6,296 nt of DNA from Parcubacteria group bacterium CG08_land_8_20_14_0_20_43_9 (lineage in GTDB: Bacteria > Patescibacteriota > Minisyncoccia > Minisyncoccales > PEYH01), in contig PEYH01000043.1 of the NCBI GenBank assembly GCA_002774465.1, positions 1 to 6,296 of the forward strand, in the 5' to 3' direction. The translations under genes and the position numbers were made by a program. Below are positions 1-4,952 of the stretch, one piece after another; positions within the stretch are counted from its first letter, which is position 1, and the number at the start of each line of letters is the position of its first letter. The notes under the pieces were generated by a model that saw only the letters and a list, made by a program, of their open reading frames with translations, made no database searches and was not told the DNA's origin.

Positions 1-1
1 G

Positions 2-55
2 GAAGCCATTGGCTTGCAGGAGTGGATAAATCTTGTTGATGGTTTTGACTTTTAA
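2..55 (+). CDS. possible C-terminal end of an upstream gene (partial)
   Basis: The second reading frame is open from the window edge to a TAA at 53-55 and reads EAIGLQEWINLVDGFDF. The other two plus frames hit stops earlier (TGA at 37-39, TAA at 27-29). The peptide has a plausible amphipathic composition, and the stop lies just before the extended -10 element that appears to drive the next gene. Seventeen codons are too few to assign a family, and an open run this short can occur by chance. No function is proposed. Confidence 0.25.
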   Translation, partial: EAIGLQEWINLVDGFDF

Positions 56-59
56 TTTA

Positions 60-68
60 TGTTAAAAT
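60..68 (+). promoter_or_regulatory. extended -10 promoter for the VirB6-like gene
   Basis: TGTTAAAAT carries an extended -10 TG one base upstream of the hexamer TAAAAT (63-68). No convincing -35 lies at 16-18 bp; TTGACT at 45-50 is only 12 bp away. The hexamer ends 22 bases before the ATG at 91, so transcription would start near 75 and leave a leader of about 15 nt. That leader has no SD-like sequence. The promoter before the gene at 4002 has the same form and spacing, which strengthens the call. Confidence 0.5.
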
Positions 69-90
69 TACACAATAATCAAAAACCGAA

Positions 91-2244
91 ATGAGGTTAA
101 AAAATTTTTACCTGATATCAAAACAGAAAATCTTTCTTTGGTTAGTTTTTATCCTGACAATGATTTTCACGCCAGTCCGACCCGTCAGGGCGCAATTTGG
201 CATAGAAATCCTGACTGCTCCTTTTGTCTTTCTGGCAAAACTTATAATGGCATGCGTTATCGCATTGCCTGTATCTTTCATCATTCTCAATGTAGCCCAG
301 GTATTCCTGACTTGGGCTGCCAACCCTGCTTTGGTGGGGGGAATCACCACTAATGATTTTGTTCAGGCGGGCTGGGCAACAGTCAGAGATTTTGCCAATC
401 TCTTTTTTATTTTAATCATTGTAGCTATCGGCATAGCCACTGCTTTAAGGGTAAAACAATATGAAGTCAGAAAAACCCTGCCTCGCCTGATTGCTGTGGC
501 TATTTTAATAAACTTTTCTCCGGTAATCTGCGGGGTGTTTATAGACGCAGCCAATATTATCGCTAATTTTTTCTTTACTGCAGGCGCCGGCGGGTTCAGC
601 GATACCCTCTCGCTGGCTCAAGATTCAAAAAATTCGCTGTTGGCATCCTTTGACAGCATTGCCGGCCTTTGGTCACAGATTAAAACCGGTGAACTATTTT
701 TCAAGGCAATAGCTGCTTTGGTTTTTAATCTTTTAGGGGCTTTTATCTTATTCCTAATGGGCATACTTTTCATTGTCAGAAATCTTGCCTTATGGCTCTT
801 GGTGATATTGTCTCCGTTGGCGTTTTTAAGCGCTGTATTCCCCAAAAACCCGCTTACTAAAAAAGCCACTCCTTTTGGCATGTGGCGGAACCAATTCGTA
901 AAATGGACCTTTATCGGCGTTACCGGCTCCTTCTTTTTGTACCTCACCCAATTAATGATGCACCTGCGTGCAAAGAATCTCCTTGGGGGAGCGCCTGCCA
1001 CTGGAACAACGCCCGGCGGGGGGAATATGATAACCAATTTGATGATAGCGGCCGTACCCATTATTTTCCTTTATATCGGCTATTCTGTTACTATTAAAAG
1101 TTCGGCAATGGGCGCCAGCGCCATAACCAATTTGGGTAAAAAAGGATTGGCTTATGGCAAAAGCAAAGCAGGCGGAATGGCAATAAACAGATTGAGGAAA
1201 GATATAGGGGAGCCTATAAAAAGAAGTTATGGAACTGCCAAAGGAGTTGGCAAAAGGATTGGCCAAAAAGTGGCCGGCAGGATAATATCAGCCAGACCAA
1301 CCGATGCTGAACGACAAGCAAGCTGGGAACAGTCCACTGGCTTAGCAAGGGCTGGTAAAATTGTGGCAAGGACGGTGGTCCCATATAAAACCAGAGAACG
1401 ATGGAAGGCGCAAGCAACGGCAAAACTAAAAGAAGGAGATGCGGCTAAAGTAGAGAAAGCGAAGGCGGAAGCAGATAAATTAAATACTAAAGAAGGACGC
1501 AGGGCGTATTATCTGAAAGCCAAAAAACAGCGCGACAGGGAAACACAGCTCGGCGCCATCAGGTCATCTATAGAAAAAGGCGAATTAGACGGATATTCTG
1601 ACAGAGATATAGAAAGCGCTATGCGACAGGCCGGCCAAATTAACAAAAAACAGGCAGAAGATATAATAGAAGCCGCTCCTAATTTGGCTCAACAGGTTTA
1701 TAATCAATATCATCAAGCGCATCCGAATATGATGAATGAATATAACACCTTAAATACGCAAAAAACAACAGCCCACAATGCTGGCAATACTGCTTTGGAA
1801 CAACAATTACAAAGACAAATGGACGCTGTTAAGCGACCCGCTGAAGAGAGGGGCTTATGGATATCGCCTGAAGACATCCAGCGCTATGGAATCCTTAATC
1901 CTCAAACCGGACAATATGAGAATGCTTTTGAGGCAAAAACATTGCTGACCACAAAAGCTAAAGAGGTTGGGAAATTTAGAAAGGATTATGTAAAAACAGA
2001 ACGATTTATGAATATTATCCAAGACGCCGCCCATCAAGGAAGAAACGCTTGGGCTGGAAATAATCTATCAAGAATGGCAGAGGAATACGGCACCCCTGCG
2101 GTTGATTTATACAACGCTACTTCTGACACGATAAATAGGAGCGGAAACTGGATGCATGATATCGCCGGCAAGCCGCATCACATAAAGCGATATATCAAGA
2201 CCAATCCCGGGGCTATAGCGGCCGGCTATAGATTGCCGAGCTAA
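91..2244 (+). CDS. VirB6/TrbL-like type IV secretion membrane protein
   Basis: A 717-residue polytopic protein with a long soluble tail. Residues 11-28 form a signal-like hydrophobic segment followed by VRAQFG, a plausible cleavage site after residue 34. Further membrane segments lie near 48-75, 103-120, 131-157, 205-228, 229-250, 270-288 and 315-335. The stretches FILIIVAIGIATALRV (106-121), INFSPVICGVFIDAAN (140-155) and LWLLVILSPLAFLSAVFP (234-251) are what I recognise in VirB6/TrbL-like proteins of Patescibacteria. In such systems this family forms the inner-membrane channel and works with PrgI and VirB4, which are encoded downstream here. From about 340 onward the protein is hydrophilic: 350-450 is rich in Lys, Arg and Gly, 435-485 is charged and helical, and the remainder is Gln/Asn-rich. 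The ATG lacks an SD (upstream AATCAAAAACCGAA), but the promoter spacing and signal-like start support it. The gene stops at TAA 2242-2244, yet the frame continues with a Pro/Gly-rich tail (separate entry), so the C-terminus may be truncated. Family assignment is firm; exact transport role is inferred. Confidence 0.85.
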   Translation: MRLKNFYLISKQKIFLWLVFILTMIFTPVRPVRAQFGIEILTAPFVFLAKLIMACVIALPVSFIILNVAQVFLTWAANPALVGGITTNDFVQAGWATVRDFANLFFILIIVAIGIATALRVKQYEVRKTLPRLIAVAILINFSPVICGVFIDAANIIANFFFTAGAGGFSDTLSLAQDSKNSLLASFDSIAGLWSQIKTGELFFKAIAALVFNLLGAFILFLMGILFIVRNLALWLLVILSPLAFLSAVFPKNPLTKKATPFGMWRNQFVKWTFIGVTGSFFLYLTQLMMHLRAKNLLGGAPATGTTPGGGNMITNLMIAAVPIIFLYIGYSVTIKSSAMGASAITNLGKKGLAYGKSKAGGMAINRLRKDIGEPIKRSYGTAKGVGKRIGQKVAGRIISARPTDAERQASWEQSTGLARAGKIVARTVVPYKTRERWKAQATAKLKEGDAAKVEKAKAEADKLNTKEGRRAYYLKAKKQRDRETQLGAIRSSIEKGELDGYSDRDIESAMRQAGQINKKQAEDIIEAAPNLAQQVYNQYHQAHPNMMNEYNTLNTQKTTAHNAGNTALEQQLQRQMDAVKRPAEERGLWISPEDIQRYGILNPQTGQYENAFEAKTLLTTKAKEVGKFRKDYVKTERFMNIIQDAAHQGRNAWAGNNLSRMAEEYGTPAVDLYNATSDTINRSGNWMHDIAGKPHHIKRYIKTNPGAIAAGYRLPS

Positions 2245-2406
2245 CCGCCTCCATTTGATTATAGAGAACCGGACCAAAGAGGAGGAGGTCCCACCCCCCC
2301 GCCACCTACGCCGCCACAACCAGGAGGAGGCCCAGGAGAGCCGGAACGAAGACCGGGCTACGGAGGAGGAAAAAAGCCAGGAGGAAGGTATGGTCAGAGA
2401 AAATAA
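2245..2406 (+). other. in-frame Pro/Gly-rich tail beyond the VirB6-like stop codon
   Basis: Directly after TAA 2242-2244 the same frame is open for 53 codons to TAA 2404-2406. It begins PPPFDYREPDQRGGG, continues through a proline run (PTPPPPTPPQP) and a glycine-rich part (GGGPGEPERRPGYGGG), and ends KKPGGRYGQRK. Such a regular Pro/Gly composition with a basic end is typical of a disordered protein tail and unlikely in untranslated sequence. No in-frame ATG, GTG or TTG lies near its beginning, so independent translation is unlikely. The likeliest reading is that it belonged to the upstream protein (771 residues if the stop were sense). A single C-to-T change (CAA to TAA) would create the stop. 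Alternatives are programmed readthrough or a base error in the assembly. The hairpin terminator begins 16 bases after the second stop, which fits the second stop being the ancestral gene end. Confidence 0.6.
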
Positions 2407-2422
2407 AAAAAATGAAATGAAG

Positions 2423-2452
2423 AACGGCTGGAAAAGTGACTTCCCAGCCGTT
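2423..2452. terminator. bidirectional intrinsic terminator between convergent genes
   Basis: AACGGCTGG (2423-2431) pairs perfectly with CCAGCCGTT (2444-2452). The 12-base middle can add an AAG/CTT pairing around a TGA loop. In the minus direction the stem is followed by a long pyrimidine/T-rich run (complement of 2400-2422, including eight consecutive T), a good terminator for the SPFH gene, whose TAG lies 28 bases upstream. In the plus direction the tail is only TTTCGATTTC, so termination of the VirB6-like transcript is probably weaker. The position between two converging genes fits a shared terminator. Confidence 0.75.
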
Positions 2453-2480
2453 TCGATTTCGGACCGATTACCCCGCCTGC

Positions 2481-3665
2481 CTATTTGTGGTCAGACGCAG
2501 GATTCAGTCCCTCCAAAATCTTCTGGATGTCGGCCCGCAACTGGCTGATTTCATTAGCCGTTGCAGACTGCGTCCCGAACACGCCTCGCAGGACATCCTG
2601 AAGACCCGGGATCGCCTGGACAGACAAGCTCGCTGCCAAAGGCGACTTCTCGACCGCTTCCAGCGTTCTCAAGAGCTTTCCGAGGTCTCCAAAGCCCTGA
2701 ATGGCGCCGTAAACCTTAGTGAGACGGGCGACTTCTCCACCGGCGAGCTTAGTGATACGCGCCGCATCTCCGTCTGCCTCAATGCTCACCTTGTCACGCA
2801 TGGCCTCAGCGCTGATAATAGTCGCCTCACGCTCCATCTCGGCATTGAACTTCTTCAGAGTGGCAGCCCGATAGTCGGCCGGCGGGTCAATGCCAATGAC
2901 CCCCAAACTGACAATCTTGATTCCGTACTGCTCCTCTATCCCCGGGATCGAACCGTCGGCGACAGAGAGCTCGCGGAAGATATCGCTTCCAATATCGCTC
3001 ATCTGCTTGATGTGCTCGTCATAGGTCTTCTCTGTCACTTTGTCGCGGACAGCAGCCCGTAAGGGCTGAATGGTCAGCTCCAGCCAGTTCTCTGCCACGA
3101 ACAAGGCCTTGTATGGATTGACCACTCGAATCTTGACGATGAAGTGGAGAGTCAGCGGAAGCTTGTTCAGGTCTTCGGCCTCTTCCACGCTGAAGTGATA
3201 CTGGTCATCCTTGAGGATGATGTAGTCCAGCCATTCGCGGGGATGGTGTTGGATAGTCCCGTCCACCTTTACCCCCACCCACTCAAAAGGGTAGCGATAG
3301 ATGCCCAGAGCCGGCCAAAAACCATACCAGCGCAAACCGCCAAGAGGATGCTTCTCCTCTGGATGGCTTTCGTCGACTTTGCAGACGTTGTAGCCCTTGT
3401 CGAGATAGTGTCCCCTCCATTGAATCAGGACTCTCTCAACCCGGTAACCCCTGACAACGGACTTCACCGTGCCTTCGGGCACAAAGGTGAAGAACTTATT
3501 TCGAGGCGCCAACCCGAAGTAAACCAGCGATAGAATCACAGCGAGAATCGCCACCACGATGAGCGTGAACACCAAGGTCGGAATCGGCCTCACGAAAAAC
3601 GAGATCAGGAGGAGCGCTCCAACCACGGTCAGAAACGCCCACATTGCCGACTTTCTGTCTCTCAT
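2481..3665 (-). CDS. SPFH/Band 7 (stomatin/prohibitin-like) membrane protein
   Basis: The protein has 394 residues from the preferred start. Two hydrophobic segments (residues about 8-25 and 30-50) anchor it. A Band 7-like region follows (about 55-300): FFTFVPEGTVKSVVRG is the usual SPFH opening, and GIKIVSLGVIGIDPPADYR is the conserved end of the domain before an Ala/Glu-rich helical region (about 265-320, FNAEMEREATIISAEAMRDK) that typically forms a coiled coil. SPFH proteins oligomerise into membrane scaffolds or cages; no specific partner can be deduced here. Three ATGs lie close together at 3674, 3671 and 3665. AAGGAG (3675-3680) touches the first and is 3 bases from the second, but 9 bases from the third, so the third is chosen; the longest form is 397 residues. 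The gene opposes all its neighbours, uses GC-rich codons (57 percent GC in two 60-base samples, 2521-2580 and 3301-3360, against 33 percent at 1681-1740) and ends in TAG where the plus-strand genes end in TAA. This suggests a different origin from the secretion genes. Family assignment is strong; cellular role is unknown. Confidence 0.88.
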   Translation of the reverse strand: MRDRKSAMWAFLTVVGALLLISFFVRPIPTLVFTLIVVAILAVILSLVYFGLAPRNKFFTFVPEGTVKSVVRGYRVERVLIQWRGHYLDKGYNVCKVDESHPEEKHPLGGLRWYGFWPALGIYRYPFEWVGVKVDGTIQHHPREWLDYIILKDDQYHFSVEEAEDLNKLPLTLHFIVKIRVVNPYKALFVAENWLELTIQPLRAAVRDKVTEKTYDEHIKQMSDIGSDIFRELSVADGSIPGIEEQYGIKIVSLGVIGIDPPADYRAATLKKFNAEMEREATIISAEAMRDKVSIEADGDAARITKLAGGEVARLTKVYGAIQGFGDLGKLLRTLEAVEKSPLAASLSVQAIPGLQDVLRGVFGTQSATANEISQLRADIQKILEGLNPASDHK

Positions 3666-3674
3666 TACCATCAT

Positions 3675-3680
3675 CTCCTT
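3675..3680 (-). promoter_or_regulatory. strong Shine-Dalgarno sequence of the SPFH gene
   Basis: On the minus strand AAGGAG is followed by ATGATGGTAATG. It is too close to the first two ATGs and well placed (9 bases) for the third, which decides the start at 3665. It is the only clear SD in front of any gene in this window. Confidence 0.75.
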
Positions 3681-3698
3681 GCGCGCTTTCTTACGCGC
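3681..3698 (-). promoter_or_regulatory. GC hairpin directly upstream of the SPFH ribosome binding site
   Basis: In the minus-strand transcript GCGCG (complement of 3694-3698) pairs with CGCGC (complement of 3681-3685) around an 8-base loop. The stem ends exactly where AAGGAG begins. Such a structure could tune ribosome access or protect the leader. The stem is only 5 bp, so its function is speculative. Confidence 0.35.
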
Positions 3699-3743
3699 TG
3701 TCTTTGTTTTTTAGTTGTGAAGGTGCTGCTACCAATATGTTTA

Positions 3744-3779
3744 ATCGGAGATTTCCGATAAATCTCCTTTGTTTCCGAT
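3744..3779 (-). promoter_or_regulatory. leader of the SPFH gene with alternative hairpins
   Basis: An 8-bp perfect stem, GGAGATTT (3747-3754) with AAATCTCC (3760-3767), encloses a 5-base loop. In the minus-strand transcript the loop reads ATCGG, the same five bases found at the predicted 5' end (complement of 3775-3779). Both copies can pair with the single CCGAT (complement of 3744-3748), which overlaps the main stem by two bases. Mutually exclusive pairings are therefore possible, as in a switching leader. The stem also contains an AGGAG-like purine run far from any start codon. A regulatory role is inferred from base pairing only. Confidence 0.4.
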
Positions 3780-3785
3780 GCCTAT

Positions 3786-3814
3786 ATTATACCAATAAAC
3801 ACTCGCTGTGTCAA
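3786..3814 (-). promoter_or_regulatory. perfect consensus sigma-70 promoter for the SPFH gene
   Basis: On the minus strand TTGACA (complement of 3809-3814) and TATAAT (complement of 3786-3791) are separated by exactly 17 bp. Both hexamers match the bacterial housekeeping consensus at all 12 positions. Transcription should start near 3779, giving a leader of about 110 nt before the start at 3665. This predicts strong, constitutive-type expression unless it is held down by the leader or a repressor. Confidence 0.85.
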
Positions 3815-3822
3815 TGTTTTTG

Positions 3823-3842
3823 GCGGGATAAAAATTGCCCGC
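3823..3842. promoter_or_regulatory. GC-armed dyad upstream of the SPFH promoter
   Basis: GCGGG (3823-3827) and CCCGC (3838-3842) form a dyad around an AT-rich 10-base centre, 9 bp upstream of the SPFH -35 hexamer. No gene ends here, so a terminator is unlikely. The placement suits a DNA-binding protein site, but the arms are short and chance is possible. Confidence 0.25.
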
Positions 3843-3886
3843 GAGAATAACGCAGGTTGCTGTTAATTCCTTTCTCCCTATTGCTG

Positions 3887-3895
3887 TGTTAAAAT
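3887..3895 (+). promoter_or_regulatory. possible upstream extended -10 promoter
   Basis: TGTTAAAAT is identical to the element at 60-68. No good -35 is seen. A transcript starting near 3902 would carry the direct repeats at 3907-3959 and run into the gene at 4002, so this could be a distal promoter of that gene. Confidence 0.35.
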
Positions 3896-3906
3896 GGATT
3901 ATAGTA

Positions 3907-3959
3907 AGAACCTGCCTCGCTGATGCTCGGCAGAACCTTGATTCCTCGCTTGCTCGGAA
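3907..3959 (+). repeat. imperfect direct repeat, two copies of about 25 bases
   Basis: Copy 1 (3907-3930) and copy 2 (3933-3957) share GAACCT, CTCGCT and TGCTCGG in the same order, with small insertions and deletions between the blocks. They sit next to each other just upstream of the start of the 135-residue gene, and the second copy supplies the TTGCTC that may act as a -35. They could be a tandem protein-binding site or a remnant of a dispersed intergenic repeat. Confidence 0.5.
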
Positions 3960-3979
3960 ATAAACTATTGTGATAAAAT
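3950..3979 (+). promoter_or_regulatory. promoter for the 135-residue gene
   Basis: TTGCTC (3950-3955), an 18-bp spacer and TAAAAT (3974-3979), with an extended -10 TG at 3971-3972. The hexamer ends 22 bases before the ATG at 4002, exactly as upstream of the VirB6-like gene, and both share TAAAATTA. The predicted leader is about 15 nt. Confidence 0.6.
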
Positions 3980-4001
3980 TAGGGAACTGAATATTAATAT
4001 T

Positions 4002-4409
4002 ATGGAAGAACTATCCCGAGACGAACTTTGGGCGATTTATAACACCCTGCCTCCCACTCTAAAAGACGCCTTATTTTCAGAAGACACGGCTGATGCCATT
4101 TTTAATATCTGCAAATTATATGAGATAGACAAGGACTCCGAAGTAGCGAAAATAATCGGCAAAATCCTGATGGGCCTCCTGCCCCCGGAATTCCTGAAAG
4201 ACACTCTCCAAGAAGAGCTTGGAATTAAAGAGGACATTGCCACAAAAACGACAATGGAATTAGAGCATTTCATCTTAAATCCGGTTAAAAAAGAATTGGA
4301 CGCCCTGTATCAGGAAATTGAAGGAAGAAAAGAAAGTCCGTCAGAAGATACGAAAGAACGGCCCACTGAAGAGCCGAAAAAAGAAGACACTTATAGAGAG
4401 CCCCTGTAA
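4002..4409 (+). CDS. small helical protein of unknown function in a T4SS cluster
   Basis: A 135-residue acidic, soluble protein with no signal peptide or membrane segment. Residues 1-105 look all-helical: ELSRDELWAIYNTLPPTLKD, then FSEDTADAIFNICKLYEI, a hydrophobic helix ending IGKILMGLLPPEFLKDTL (52-69), and HFILNPVKKELDALY (89-103). This arrangement (S-x-x-TAxxI, then an LMGL followed by a proline and DF/EF turn, then a final I-x-x-PV helix) resembles small uncharacterised proteins I associate with Patescibacteria genomes, but I cannot name a family with confidence. Residues 108-135 form a Lys/Glu/Pro-rich, probably disordered tail. It is the first gene after the divergent promoter region and lies 114 bases before the PrgI-family gene, so a link to the secretion machinery is plausible by position only. 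The ATG has no close SD (AGGGAA is 15 bases away), but the promoter spacing supports this start. Confidence 0.75.
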   Translation: MEELSRDELWAIYNTLPPTLKDALFSEDTADAIFNICKLYEIDKDSEVAKIIGKILMGLLPPEFLKDTLQEELGIKEDIATKTTMELEHFILNPVKKELDALYQEIEGRKESPSEDTKERPTEEPKKEDTYREPL

Positions 4410-4523
4410 TAATTTTCAATTTACAATGAAATCTCGCATCCCAATTTTCAAATTTCATTCTTTAATTTTTAATTTTTAATTGTCGTTTTTTGTTTTTAAT
4501 TTTGCATTTTACCTTTACTTTGT
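4410..4523 (+). repeat. AT-rich spacer with short direct and inverted repeats
   Basis: This gap between the helical protein and the PrgI-family gene is strongly T-rich. AATTTTCAA occurs at 4411-4419 and again at 4443-4451; AATGAAAT (4425-4432) is inverted at 4452-4459; ATTTTTAATTTTTAATT recurs around 4465-4480. TTTAAT at 4495-4500 ends 23 bases before the PrgI start and could be a weak -10. No terminator with a GC-rich stem is seen. The spacer resembles the low-complexity intergenic sequence common in this type of genome. Confidence 0.4.
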
Positions 4524-4940
4524 ATGGAGTATCCCTTGCCCCAATTCTTATCAATAAAACCAAAGGTTGCCGGACCCCTCAACTTGATGCAGTTGTTATA
4601 CATCGTGGGCGGAGCCATCGTGGCGGTTATTTTCTATTTCACCGCTTCCCTGACCACCTTTATCGTTATCGGCATTCCCGTAATGATTCTCGCCCTGATT
4701 TTGGCTTTCGGCAAGAGGAAGGGCTTCCCTATCCCCACTATTATCGGCCGTTCTTTTATGTTCATCTTTGCCAGCAAGAAGTATCTCTGGCAAAAAGTTG
4801 ACACCCCGGCAATTGTGCTCCCCAAGGCGACCAAAGCAAAGCCGGCAGAATTGAAAGACGACGAGACCATAAGTTTGAAACTCGCCGGCCAAAGCAGATT
4901 AAAAGAAATCGGGCGCTTGATTGAAATCCATCCTAAATAA
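4524..4940 (+). CDS. PrgI-family type IV secretion membrane protein
   Basis: A 138-residue protein. It opens with MEYPLPQFLSIKPKVAGPLN, a proline-rich N-terminus ending in the GPLNLMQLLYI motif typical of PrgI-family proteins. Two hydrophobic helices follow (about 21-41 and 44-62). After them a basic KRKGFPIP turn leads to a third, amphipathic stretch, IIGRSFMFIFASKKYLWQK (73-91), also characteristic. The rest is a charged cytoplasmic tail. PrgI is known from Gram-positive conjugation systems such as pCF10, where it is a small membrane component encoded next to the VirB4 homologue; the same order is seen here. The next gene begins 12 bases after the TAA, indicating co-transcription. No SD precedes the ATG (upstream ACCTTTACTTTGT). 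Confidence 0.85.
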   Translation: MEYPLPQFLSIKPKVAGPLNLMQLLYIVGGAIVAVIFYFTASLTTFIVIGIPVMILALILAFGKRKGFPIPTIIGRSFMFIFASKKYLWQKVDTPAIVLPKATKAKPAELKDDETISLKLAGQSRLKEIGRLIEIHPK

Positions 4941-4952
4941 TTAACCTGATTT

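Noticed and set aside
45..68. TTGACT (45-50) as the -35 partner of TAAAAT (63-68)
   Set aside because: The spacer is only 12 bp, too short for a normal sigma-70 promoter. The extended -10 alone is the better explanation.
618..1061. Minus-strand open frame of 147 codons inside the VirB6-like gene
   Set aside because: It lies wholly within a well-supported membrane protein gene and its peptide shows no recognisable domain.
2242..2244. TAA recoded as a sense codon, explaining the Pro/Gly tail
   Set aside because: The other complete plus-strand genes and the tail itself end at sensible places with TAA, so general reassignment is not credible. Local readthrough or mutation remains.
2255..2548. 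Plus-strand open frame of 97 codons over the Pro/Gly tail region
   Set aside because: It is a shifted reading of the repeated GGA and CCN codons, giving a biased Glu/Arg-rich peptide, and it runs through the terminator hairpin into the antisense of the SPFH gene. The frame continuing from the VirB6-like gene fits better.
2436..3062. Plus-strand open frame of 208 codons opposite the SPFH gene
   Set aside because: It is antisense to a clear SPFH coding sequence, has no recognisable domain, and long open antisense frames are expected opposite GC-rich genes. It also starts inside the terminator hairpin.
3907..3959. Short CRISPR-like array
   Set aside because: There are only two imperfect copies, directly adjacent without a spacer of usual length, and no cas genes are nearby.
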